From NCBI GenBank assembly GCA_002787775.1, contig PCUW01000043.1, forward strand, positions 62,001 through 126,000: 64,000 bases of DNA, read 5' to 3'. This document shows, piece after piece, positions 37,552 to 46,215 of this stretch. This DNA is from Bdellovibrionales bacterium CG12_big_fil_rev_8_21_14_0_65_38_15 (GTDB lineage: Bacteria; Bdellovibrionota; Bacteriovoracia; Bacteriovoracales; Bacteriovoracaceae). The position numbers and the translations under genes are program-made. Each line of letters begins with the position of its first letter. The first letter of the stretch is position 1. The notes below the pieces were generated by a model that saw only the letters and a program-made list of their open reading frames with translations, searched no databases and had not been told where the DNA came from.

Positions 37552-38697
37552 TTAAGGGGCAACAAGATTGGAAAGATCATCTTGCTCTTGATTATTAGGT
37601 TGTTCAGATTCTGAAGTCGATGGCGTTGTAGATTTTCCACAAAAATCAGTTGGCTCAGGTTTATTAACATAGAACTTTTGAATAGCAGTGCAGTCTGCAG
37701 CAGATGCATAAACATCCCTAGTTATACACTCTGTACTTTGTCCGTTTTCTTTATTCCAATTTTGGTTTTCATAACAAGTAAAATAACTAAACTTATCAAC
37801 ACAAGCCCAGTGATTTTCTTTGCAGTTATAAACTAAACCTCGACCACTTCTTAAATAGTTGGGAGGTTCTATATATGAAGAATCATCCCTACCCATTGTG
37901 TTTTTCATATTTTTTTCAGATATCTTTTCTGATTTATCAACTGCTTTCATCAACATATCTAAACTGGATTCTTTTTTATCTTGCTCTTCATCCATACCTA
38001 AATCGATATTTGGTGTTGGAACTATAACAACAGGCATTTCCTGAGCAGGAGTTAAAACAATAGCAGGAGTCTCTGGCGGAACCTCTTCATTGTTTTCTTG
38101 CAGGTCTTGATAGCTCGTTTCATTTTCCTGCGAGTCTGAACTCGAATCATAACTGGGCTGTTCTGGCTCATCTTGCTGGACAATAACGGGTGTTTCAATG
38201 GCAATTGGAGTCTGTTCATCCTCTACATCACTTGGAGCTTGAACTTCTTCTTGTGCAGTACCATCGGCCATTGCTGCTTTTTGCGCTTCTTCTTGTTTCT
38301 TCTTTTCAAGCATTGCTCTTTTAGCAGGACTCATTTTGGGAGCAGCGACAACTGGAAGACCTGCATCGCCACCTTGCTCAGACTCTCCCATAAATTCATC
38401 TAATAGAAAAAAAGCGACGGCGCACATAACAACAATTCTTATAATTTTAGATTTTTTCGCTTTCTTAGCCGCTTCTTCATCGTCTTCATCTTCTTCGGCA
38501 TCGTCTTCATCTTCATCTTCGCTGTCACTATCAGATTTTGCGATCTCATCTAAATCATGACTATCCGTAGCTTCCTCACCATCGACTTCATCTAGATCTT
38601 CGTCGTCTAGGTCTTCATCCAACTTAACGCCAAGCTTTTCACGAATAGCTGGGGGTAAAGCGGCGAGCAATTTCTTTTTTAACTCATCGAGATTCAA
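37552..38697 (-). CDS. Acidic single-span membrane protein with Cys-rich end
   Basis: A 381-residue protein. Residues 25-75 are almost only Asp, Glu and Ser, followed by a basic patch (KKAKKSK) and one membrane span (IIRIVVMCAVAFFLLDEFM, about 85-105). The next 170 residues are Pro/Glu/Gln-rich and disordered. The last 90 hold about eight Cys (for example YNCKENHWACVD, YFTCYEN, TECITRD) and probably form a disulphide-bonded periplasmic domain. The topology puts the acidic part in the cytoplasm. No family is recognised. Confidence 0.78.
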   Translation of the reverse strand: MNLDELKKKLLAALPPAIREKLGVKLDEDLDDEDLDEVDGEEATDSHDLDEIAKSDSDSEDEDEDDAEEDEDDEEAAKKAKKSKIIRIVVMCAVAFFLLDEFMGESEQGGDAGLPVVAAPKMSPAKRAMLEKKKQEEAQKAAMADGTAQEEVQAPSDVEDEQTPIAIETPVIVQQDEPEQPSYDSSSDSQENETSYQDLQENNEEVPPETPAIVLTPAQEMPVVIVPTPNIDLGMDEEQDKKESSLDMLMKAVDKSEKISEKNMKNTMGRDDSSYIEPPNYLRSGRGLVYNCKENHWACVDKFSYFTCYENQNWNKENGQSTECITRDVYASAADCTAIQKFYVNKPEPTDFCGKSTTPSTSESEQPNNQEQDDLSNLVAP

Positions 38698-38752
38698 ACT
38701 ATCTCCATTTCCTGATATACCTAACTTATCGAATTTTCTCGGGAGAAGTTAA

Positions 38753-39370
38753 GTGTCTGAAATTGATGATGGTGTTATTAAATATGAGCGGCATTTCACT
38801 CCATCACCTGCTCTTAAGTCCGATCAATACAGTGGTCTTGAACACTGGAGAAAAAAGCTCTACCACCTAAAACTAATAGGTGAATACCCAGATGTTTTTA
38901 TCGGGTATGGTAATTTGTCGCAAAAGATCCTTGGTTTGGATCATTTAGAGTTCATTATTACTGCGACACAGACTGGTAAGTTCCAAGATTTAACGGGTGA
39001 GCATTACACCATAGTTGAAGATTACGATCTCGAAAAAAATGCTATTTTTGCAAAAGGTTGTATGGATGCTTCAAGTGAAGCTCTTACCCACGCAGCTATC
39101 TATGAATGCTCAAGCGATATCAATGTTGTTTTTCATATTCATGATAATTATCTATGGAATAAAATGCTTGAAGAAAAATATGATTCAACGGCCAAGGAAA
39201 TTCCATATGGAACTGTTCAAATGGCAAAAGCAGTTAAGCAAATTGTTAGTGGGAAAACGTCAGGGCTATTTGCTATGGCAGGACACTTAGATGGTATTGT
39301 CTCGTGGGGAAATACTCTGGATGAGGCCGGTGAACTTATTCTTCAATTAGTTAAAAAGTTCAATCCTTAA
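38753..39370 (+). CDS. Class II aldolase/adducin-family protein
   Basis: A 205-residue protein of the class II aldolase/adducin fold, which in known members binds zinc for aldol cleavage or epimerisation of sugar phosphates. The start-side pattern GYGNLSQK, ITATQTGKFQDL and the metal-type His pair in VVFHIHDNYLW are visible, with a third His in MAGHLDGIVSWG. The start is GTG, supported by GGGAG seven bases upstream. It overlaps the convergent ATP-grasp-like gene by 11 bases. The substrate is unknown. Confidence 0.85.
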   Translation: MSEIDDGVIKYERHFTPSPALKSDQYSGLEHWRKKLYHLKLIGEYPDVFIGYGNLSQKILGLDHLEFIITATQTGKFQDLTGEHYTIVEDYDLEKNAIFAKGCMDASSEALTHAAIYECSSDINVVFHIHDNYLWNKMLEEKYDSTAKEIPYGTVQMAKAVKQIVSGKTSGLFAMAGHLDGIVSWGNTLDEAGELILQLVKKFNP

Positions 39371-40247
39371 ACCAGCTAGCTTTCATTAAAGAACTCTTTG
39401 GATTTAGTTGAATTCCATTTTCACTATTGATCAACAAACTTCCAGTCCCAAAGCGTAATGATAGATTCCAAATAAACCAGCCCATTGTTTTACGATGATT
39501 AACTTCGACACAAGGGTAATAAGTCGAGTCTTCTAATTCAAAACTATCAATTTCAAATATTCCCCTTGCACCCTTTTCTTTCCATGAATTAACAACTTGA
39601 ATAAGCTCATCCTTAATCTGTTCAGGTGTATCAATTAATTTTCCACCGATAAAATTACCCTGCGAATTAAGATAGTTTTCGACTGAGAAAAGCTTTTCAA
39701 TAGCATTGTCATTAATATTAAAAGTTGTTCCAATAACTCTTTTAATTTCTAGAGATTGCTCCAAAAGAAGAGGTCCTTTTTGCAATCGTTTTTGGATACC
39801 TTTTCTTAGTGAATCCTGCTCTAGCATTTCTAAGCTTATTCGCCACTGCCCAGTTCCACCCATCATCCATGGATCTTTTAAACGCCATCGACCCTTAGTC
39901 ATCATTTTATTAAGTTCTTCGAAGCTAGAGACAATGCCTCCCGTTGGAGTCCAAAGCTTAAGCTGTTTATTTAAAAGGTGGTTTTCTAGTTTGCAATTAC
40001 TGAGTTTAGAAATTGAACTAAATTCGCCCCACCACAAAGAACTCTGATTTTTAAGTGGTGCTACTTTCGCATCAATTTTTCTTAAGAATTCATCTTCGTA
40101 TTTAATATCTGTTGCAAGTGGAAGTTCTTCGTTGCAGTAGAAGTAAAGACATTCCATTGAAGGCTGTAACACTTTATTCATCCAGGCTGGGACTGGACTT
40201 TGATAGAGCTTATATTCGTAATTGAAGTTTACGGTGTTGCTTTCCAT
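39360..40247 (-). CDS. ATP-grasp-like protein
   Basis: A 295-residue protein with a likely ATP-grasp fold: the lysine-containing strand WRLKDPWMMGGTGQWRI (near 138-154), a strand with acidic residues PLLLEQSLEIKRVIGTTF, and the late segment YYPCVEVNHRKTMGWFIWN where metal-binding Glu and Asn lie in ATP-grasp enzymes. The substrate is unknown. It overlaps the DUF455 gene by 19 bases, which suggests one joint function. Confidence 0.7.
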   Translation of the reverse strand: MESNTVNFNYEYKLYQSPVPAWMNKVLQPSMECLYFYCNEELPLATDIKYEDEFLRKIDAKVAPLKNQSSLWWGEFSSISKLSNCKLENHLLNKQLKLWTPTGGIVSSFEELNKMMTKGRWRLKDPWMMGGTGQWRISLEMLEQDSLRKGIQKRLQKGPLLLEQSLEIKRVIGTTFNINDNAIEKLFSVENYLNSQGNFIGGKLIDTPEQIKDELIQVVNSWKEKGARGIFEIDSFELEDSTYYPCVEVNHRKTMGWFIWNLSLRFGTGSLLINSENGIQLNPKSSLMKASWFKD

Positions 40248-41053
40248 GTCTTTCGTTGAGTAATCCTATAATCATCTTGGTAATTCGCTAATTTCTCAAC
40301 AAAATCGGGTGAAAGACCACAACGCTTTCGAAGCTCTGGTTTAAAAAGAATACCCTTGGCACGATCGGGAGTTAATAACGGAGGAAGGTTATCCAAATAG
40401 AACTGCCACAGATCTTCATTCTTGCAGCTTGAACCTAACCACTTGGCTCCTCTAGCGACATGGACGATCTCGTCTTCTAAAACAACATTCATTGTTTGAG
40501 CTGACTTAGAATCTCCCAATTCTTCAAAAACTTCTGCATAATATGAAGCAAAATCAAGATTAGCAGATTCAAAAGTTAAGGCCATGAGCGCATAAAATTG
40601 TTCAGGTGTTTTAAGGTTTGGAGTCTGTTTCCAAAAGAAATCATTTAAAGGAACATCACCAAATTCAATACCAAGCTCTTTCATTCTTACGAGATAAAGC
40701 TTCAAATGTTTTTGCTCATCTCTCATGGTCAGGATTAAATCTTTTTTTAACCTAATCCCTTCTTCGCTATCATGGGGATAAACAAGAAGCGCCCCCGCCA
40801 TCATTTCTAAAGCCAGCAATTCATGATTGGCAAAGAAGTGAAAAGCGATGCCTTTTTTGTCATCTGAAGCAAGCGAGCCCTTGGCCGGAAACTTTGCCTT
40901 TTTATTACTAAAGGCAATTTTATCAGCGCGGCCAGGAAGATCAGGAAAGGTTTGCAAGGGAAAATCAATTGGCTCAAAGCTATCAATATAGCAGAGTTTA
41001 TCTTCAATACTTTTACCATAAAGAATTTGATTTGCTGCTTCGACCCAATTCAC
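40229..41053 (-). CDS. DUF455 ferritin-like protein
   Basis: A 274-residue member of DUF455, a ferritin-like four-helix family. Four metal-type helices can be traced: ALEMMAG, MRDEQKHLKLY (ExxH type), FESANLDFASYY and LEDEIVHVARGAKWL (ExxH type), consistent with a di-iron or di-manganese site. The reaction is not established; relatives include tRNA-modifying MiaE. It sits 3 bases after the SUV3-like helicase gene and overlaps the ATP-grasp-like gene. Confidence 0.88.
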   Translation of the reverse strand: MNWVEAANQILYGKSIEDKLCYIDSFEPIDFPLQTFPDLPGRADKIAFSNKKAKFPAKGSLASDDKKGIAFHFFANHELLALEMMAGALLVYPHDSEEGIRLKKDLILTMRDEQKHLKLYLVRMKELGIEFGDVPLNDFFWKQTPNLKTPEQFYALMALTFESANLDFASYYAEVFEELGDSKSAQTMNVVLEDEIVHVARGAKWLGSSCKNEDLWQFYLDNLPPLLTPDRAKGILFKPELRKRCGLSPDFVEKLANYQDDYRITQRKTWKATP

Positions 41054-41056
41054 TAT

Positions 41057-43759
41057 TTACTTCTTGCTTGAAAATTTTCTTTTTTTACTTCGTGCTTTTC
41101 CACCAGGGGATTTACTACCAGGTTTTGAATCTTTTTTAAACCTTGAAGAACCACCTGCCTTAGACTTAAACCCGCCAGGACCACCACCTGGACGACTTGG
41201 TCCACCTCTTCCAGGACCTGAGCCTCCAGCTCCTGGGCGACTTGGGGCTCCACGTCTAGCGAAACGTTTATTCGCAAAGCATTCTTCACAGATCGCAAAC
41301 TTTGATCGATCAGCCAGCTTACCACCACAACTAGCACATGTAGGAACAATCCTGTCAGATAGAAGATGGTTAAGCTTTTCAATCGCGAGTGTTTTATTTT
41401 CTAAAAGTTCTATTTCATCAAATTCAAAATTCTTGCCATCAAAGTGCCTTGCTAACCACTGATAAAGCTCAACGCATTTAATCGATGTCTCTAGATAATC
41501 AATATCGCCTGATCTAGCATCGATCGCATCATTCTTAATAAAGCGACCTGCGACGTAGTGATTAAGAATCCATACATAATACTGAACATGTTCCATTAAA
41601 CCTAAGTTCACTGGAGCACAGGCGAAGCCAAAAATTTCAGCAGATGATAAGTTACCTTCCTTATCTGCCTCTTCCACTGTTTCAGCGAGTTCAATCATTT
41701 CTTTAAGATCAACACAAAAGAATGGCTTCTTAAAAGTCATCGTATTAAAGAGTCTTAAAAATTCAGAAAGGCTTAATTTTTTTAAACCATTACTTTCAAG
41801 GGCATTATTCACTTGGCTAAAGATATCAAGGTCAGGACCAACCATACATTTGGTTTGTTGCTCAAGCTGACTATCTAGTGCGTCTTGAATTTGATTTAGG
41901 CCATCTTCTACTTTGGTAAGACAAGTCACAAAGCCTGTTGGAAATTTATTAAATCGTCCCGCTCGACCAGCAATCTGCTTAATCTCACTGGGCGTTATGG
42001 GATGTTCTACATTGTTGATGTATTTAGATAATGTAGAAAAAACAATTCGACGTACAGGTAAGTTCATTCCCATTGCGATGGCGTCAGTTGAAACCATAAT
42101 ATCAGTCGAACCGTTATCAAACTTTTTCGCCATCTCACGTCTAACTTCAGGTGAAAGACGTCCATACACAACTGAGACTTTAAACCCAGCACGCTCGAGA
42201 TCAGATTTAAACCTAAGGGCGTTTCGTCTAGAAAAAACAATGAGAGCATCATTTTTTTCAAGATTGCCAACAGTGATGGGACGATTTTCAACCTGAAGCT
42301 CAGTCATTCTTGTGTAATTTTTAACTTCTAAAGTATCACCACAAAGATCGGCGACTTTTTGAACAAGATCTAGAACACTCGGATCACCACAAACATGAAT
42401 CTCTGGCGCCATGATATTCACAAGCGCTCTGGTCCATGCCCATCCACGAGAACTATCGGTTATCATTTGAATTTCATCGATAACACAACAATCAAAGTCT
42501 TGTTGCAAGCGTGCCATCTCAATTGTTGACGATGTGTGAGTCGCTCCTTCTACTTCAATGACTTCTTCGCCCGTTAGAAGCATACACTTAACGTCTTTAT
42601 GATTAAGAGTATCGTAAAGCTCACCAGCTAAAAGTCTGAGAGGTGCAAGGTAACACCCAGTCTTTGCTTTAGCGAGTGCTTCGATGGCGTGATAAGTTTT
42701 TCCCGAGTTTGTAGGTCCCATATGATAGATAATTTTTCTATTCATATGCCTAGCATTTGAGTGAACCCAAAACTCTCCAAGATATTCCTGTAAAATTGTA
42801 CCTGAAATATCTTTTCTCTTAAGTACCATGACGGAGCGAACTGTTTTTTCAAACTCACGCTCAATCCAGTTTTCACTCTTCCATAAAGAAGATCCAATAC
42901 TTGTAAAAAACTTCTTATAATCTGTTTCCGATAAAAACTCTTCCCCTAAACCTTCTTGAACTAAGATTCCTTTTAAATGAGGGCGTAGAAACTTCTCTCT
43001 TAGAACGGCGACTTCTGATGGGTAAGTAAAGCCATCTTTAACCATTGATTTGATCTGGGACTCTAACCTATTTAGTGTTGATCTTTTTAAACGGTAGCGT
43101 ACTTGATGAAGTTTTTTATCTATGGCTTTTTGTAGTCCATAATACAAATCAGATACTGATCTCTCGCCTGTTTGTAAGGCTTCCTCAATTTTCAGCTTTA
43201 CGTCATCAACTTCTTTTTCACATTCATTATGAATAAGATCACGTAGCTTTGCTCTATAATCAGTTACACAGTCGTGACACTGACATTTAAGATCTTCTAA
43301 TTTTCTATCGATATTAAAATAATCTGTTAAATCTTTTTGTGTTGTTTCATGATTTGTTTTTACTTCTTCAATCCATTTTCTTACAACAGCAAAGTGAAGA
43401 TCCATGATTTTTGGATTTAACCCGCCGTCTTGACCGAAAAAGAATTTTTCTTTTTGAGGAAAAAGACAATCATCTAAGAAAACAAGATCCAGTACATTGT
43501 TTCGTTCAACAAATTCCTGCCATGGTCCGTATTCTTCTTTAAATTGAAATGTAAGAGACGGATAAACTTTAAAAAAGTCATAAAACTGAGTTTGTATTTT
43601 AGTAATGAAATCTAGAACAATCGTTGCATCTTCTAAGCTTCTAACGTAGTCATCTTCATCGGCGTAATTATTAACTTTAATAATTGTTTTACGTTCGGCA
43701 TCTAAATGTTCTTGAAGTTGATTAAAATCGGGTAGGCCCGCAAGATCAGTTGTCGACAA
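41057..43759 (-). CDS. SUV3-like superfamily 2 RNA helicase with zinc ribbon
   Basis: A 900-residue helicase resembling mitochondrial SUV3, the unwinding partner of RNA degradation. Walker A is HMGPTNSGKTYHA near 345-355, Walker B-like DEIQM near 428, then CGDPSVLD and the domain 2 motif IAGRAGRF. The N-terminal 330 residues are family-specific and carry a CQCHDC cluster near 158-163. A C4 zinc ribbon (CASCGGKL...CEEC) lies near 808-830, and the end is a Gly/Arg/Lys-rich RNA-binding tail. The start codon is TTG with GAGG ten bases before it. Confidence 0.88.
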   Translation of the reverse strand: MSTTDLAGLPDFNQLQEHLDAERKTIIKVNNYADEDDYVRSLEDATIVLDFITKIQTQFYDFFKVYPSLTFQFKEEYGPWQEFVERNNVLDLVFLDDCLFPQKEKFFFGQDGGLNPKIMDLHFAVVRKWIEEVKTNHETTQKDLTDYFNIDRKLEDLKCQCHDCVTDYRAKLRDLIHNECEKEVDDVKLKIEEALQTGERSVSDLYYGLQKAIDKKLHQVRYRLKRSTLNRLESQIKSMVKDGFTYPSEVAVLREKFLRPHLKGILVQEGLGEEFLSETDYKKFFTSIGSSLWKSENWIEREFEKTVRSVMVLKRKDISGTILQEYLGEFWVHSNARHMNRKIIYHMGPTNSGKTYHAIEALAKAKTGCYLAPLRLLAGELYDTLNHKDVKCMLLTGEEVIEVEGATHTSSTIEMARLQQDFDCCVIDEIQMITDSSRGWAWTRALVNIMAPEIHVCGDPSVLDLVQKVADLCGDTLEVKNYTRMTELQVENRPITVGNLEKNDALIVFSRRNALRFKSDLERAGFKVSVVYGRLSPEVRREMAKKFDNGSTDIMVSTDAIAMGMNLPVRRIVFSTLSKYINNVEHPITPSEIKQIAGRAGRFNKFPTGFVTCLTKVEDGLNQIQDALDSQLEQQTKCMVGPDLDIFSQVNNALESNGLKKLSLSEFLRLFNTMTFKKPFFCVDLKEMIELAETVEEADKEGNLSSAEIFGFACAPVNLGLMEHVQYYVWILNHYVAGRFIKNDAIDARSGDIDYLETSIKCVELYQWLARHFDGKNFEFDEIELLENKTLAIEKLNHLLSDRIVPTCASCGGKLADRSKFAICEECFANKRFARRGAPSRPGAGGSGPGRGGPSRPGGGPGGFKSKAGGSSRFKKDSKPGSKSPGGKARSKKRKFSSKK

Positions 43760-43849
43760 TTGGAAGCATCCTCGTAAGGAGGGGGGAAATCCCCTAAGTT
43801 AATCTTACAAGGCTAAATGCACCTAGTAAATTAACTCAGGGTTAAAAAA

Positions 43850-45088
43850 TTAACGATCTAGTTCAACAACAAAAGCAACAGCTAGTTTTGAGAATTTAGC
43901 AGCGTGAGAAGCTGTGCCACGCGAAATTTCAATTGTGTCATTAGCTGTGTGAATCTTCTTGTTCATTTCTTTCATTCTAGCTTCAAAAGGCATTGAAGCT
44001 GGGAAACCATTTGAGTGCCATGAAGCATGGTCAGAACAACCATATCCACACTTGTCATAACCCCAATTTAAGCCTTCTAAATACTCATCAATGATTTTAC
44101 CAAGAAATTCATTTTGATCAGCATTAGTGAAGTCTGTCATCATTACGATGTCGAACTCGTCTGAACCTTTGAAGTTCGTCATATCTAGTTGCATTACACC
44201 GATAACATTTTTACCAGCATTTTTGTAACTTGCAGCGACTTCTTTAGAACCACGAAGACCAACTTCTTCAGCAGCATAACCCATGAATTGGATTGTCTTG
44301 TTTGGGCGATATGAGTTTTGCATTAAAACGCGAATAACTTCAGTGATTGAAGACATTCCTGAAGCATTATCATCAGCACCTGGAGCCGTCGCACTTGCAC
44401 CACCAAAGTAGCCAGAGATTGAGTCAGCGTGTCCACCAACGATAATCACTTCTTCTGGGTTTACTGCGCCTTCAATTGTCATGATAACTGAAGGTTGTTT
44501 CCATGAAGCGTGGTCAAAGAACTCAACTTTAACATCTGAGCGGCCAGCGGCTAATTCTAACCAGCGCTGCTTGATCCATTCTTGAGATTGAACACCAGTA
44601 TCTGCTTGATAGTAACGATTTTTAAATGAAGAAAGCTTTCTGATTGATGATTCAATTTCAGAAGCTTGTACTTGAGGAAGTAGCTTTTCAACTGTGTCTT
44701 GTTGATCAATCGTGTAGTTAGCAAAGATTGCTTTTGAAGCTAATGCACGATTATCGGCGTTGAAGAGCTCAGTCGTAGCTTCATCAATATTATCGTGGAA
44801 CATGAAGCCACCACAACGATGGAATTCTTCATGCATCATATGAGACAAAAATTCTACACCAGACTCTTTTGTCTTAATGATAGCTAGACCATCACGAACT
44901 TCCATAATTTCTAAATTATTTTTGAAGTTAGACTTAGCACTTGTCAGTGCATCAGCATCGATAGTTAAGAAAACATCTTTTTCATTTGATTTTGGTTGGA
45001 ACTTTGAAAAATCTACATCTTCATGAGCTTGGGCACTCAATCCTGATCCCAAAGTCATAACTAGTAGCATCATGCTTAGTTTATTCAC
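43850..45088 (-). CDS. Secreted M28-family leucyl aminopeptidase
   Basis: A secreted zinc aminopeptidase similar to the Vibrio/Aeromonas two-zinc enzyme. The start chosen is GTG with GGAGG six bases upstream; it gives the clean signal MNKLSMMLLVMTLGSGLSAQA. Zinc ligands and catalytic residues are seen in order in GGHADS, GADDNASGMS, YAAEEVGLRGS, QLDMTNF and KIHTANDT. Length is 412 residues. It likely degrades peptides outside the cytoplasm, and fits with the peptide importer at 17.9-23.5 kb. Confidence 0.92.
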   Translation of the reverse strand: MNKLSMMLLVMTLGSGLSAQAHEDVDFSKFQPKSNEKDVFLTIDADALTSAKSNFKNNLEIMEVRDGLAIIKTKESGVEFLSHMMHEEFHRCGGFMFHDNIDEATTELFNADNRALASKAIFANYTIDQQDTVEKLLPQVQASEIESSIRKLSSFKNRYYQADTGVQSQEWIKQRWLELAAGRSDVKVEFFDHASWKQPSVIMTIEGAVNPEEVIIVGGHADSISGYFGGASATAPGADDNASGMSSITEVIRVLMQNSYRPNKTIQFMGYAAEEVGLRGSKEVAASYKNAGKNVIGVMQLDMTNFKGSDEFDIVMMTDFTNADQNEFLGKIIDEYLEGLNWGYDKCGYGCSDHASWHSNGFPASMPFEARMKEMNKKIHTANDTIEISRGTASHAAKFSKLAVAFVVELDR

Positions 45089-45222
45089 AATAGCCCTCCG
45101 TTGGCCGTGCAAGTATTTTGCGTTTCTTCCTTGAATGTCATTACAATGAATGGACTAAACAAGTGTATCGCTCTTTATTCAGATTGCGAGTACACATGCC
45201 TTATAAATACTTACAGGTGATT

Positions 45223-46215
45223 ATGAAAACGAAGACTTGGCTTACTGAAACACTCAAGATTAAACATCCAATTATCATGGCTCCTATGTTTCTTGTTTCC
45301 AATGACGAGATGCTTATTGCTGCTGCGAATGCTGGTATTACAGGTTGTATACCTGCTCTAAATTACAGGACTCCTGAAGATTTTGAAGCTGGTTTAAAAA
45401 ATCTAAAAGAAAATTGTCCGGGTGCTTTTGGCGTTAATCTTATTGTTAATAAATCTAATATTCATCTAGCCAAGCAAATTGAATTACTGACTAAATATGT
45501 CCCCGATTACATTATTACTTCTTTAGGCTCGCCGCGTGAAGTTATTGAGAAAGTTGGAAAGCTTGGTTCAAAAATTATGTGCGATGTTGTCGATGTTGAT
45601 TACGCTCTTAAAGTTGAAGAGCTCGGAGCAGATGCTTTAATTGCTGTTAACTCAGGCGCAGGCGGACACGCAGGAAAAATTCCAAGTTCCATTCTTATTC
45701 CGATGCTTAGAGAAAAATCAAAACTTCCTGTTATCGCTGCCGGTGGAGTTGGTACGGGTGACTCACTTTTATCCATGCTTGCCCTTGGTGCAGAAGGTGC
45801 TTCCATTGGTTCTCCTTTCATCGCTACTCATGAAGGTGGAGTTAATAATGAATACAAGCAAGCCTGTATTGATTTTGGTGCCGCTGATATTGCCATGACT
45901 TCGAAAATTTCAGGCTCTCCTTGTACAGTCATTAAAACTCCCTATGTTGAAAAAATTGGTCTTGACCAAAACTTTATCGAAAGTTTTTTAAATTCTAATA
46001 AGCAGGTTAAGAAATATGCCAAAATGCTTACTGCCTACAAAGGAATGAAGCTACTTGAAAAAGCTGCGTTCTCTGCGACTTATAAGAGCGTTTGGTGCGC
46101 CGGCCCTTCCATTGAATTCAGTCACAAAATTGAATCTGTGGATCAAGTTGTGAAGCGATTAATCTCAGGGATGGAACAAGCTCATAAGCAATTAGGAGCT
46201 CGCTTAAGTGACTAA
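45223..46215 (+). CDS. Nitronate monooxygenase-family flavoprotein
   Basis: An FMN-dependent TIM barrel of the 2-nitropropane dioxygenase/nitronate monooxygenase family, 330 residues. It begins with KHPIIMAPMFLVSNDE, and the phosphate-binding segment reads AAGGVGTGDSLLSMLALGAEG. The GAGGHAG segment contains the expected catalytic His. The start used has AGGTG before the ATG and fits family length; upstream in-frame codons are likely not translated. It overlaps the MFS gene by 8 bases. Confidence 0.88.
   Translation: MKTKTWLTETLKIKHPIIMAPMFLVSNDEMLIAAANAGITGCIPALNYRTPEDFEAGLKNLKENCPGAFGVNLIVNKSNIHLAKQIELLTKYVPDYIITSLGSPREVIEKVGKLGSKIMCDVVDVDYALKVEELGADALIAVNSGAGGHAGKIPSSILIPMLREKSKLPVIAAGGVGTGDSLLSMLALGAEGASIGSPFIATHEGGVNNEYKQACIDFGAADIAMTSKISGSPCTVIKTPYVEKIGLDQNFIESFLNSNKQVKKYAKMLTAYKGMKLLEKAAFSATYKSVWCAGPSIEFSHKIESVDQVVKRLISGMEQAHKQLGARLSD

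Noticed and set aside
41064-41462. Pro-rich plus-strand frame opposite the helicase tail
   Set aside because: Its Pro/Gly richness is the mirror of the Gly/Arg-rich helicase tail; it is not an independent gene.
43783-43794. GGGG-AAAT-CCCC hairpin as a terminator
   Set aside because: The stem is only four pairs and has no T run on the minus strand. It is in the SUV3-like gene leader, not after a gene.
45118-45222. N-terminal extension of the nitronate monooxygenase
   Set aside because: The 35 extra residues do not match the family and the internal ATG has a good ribosome site.
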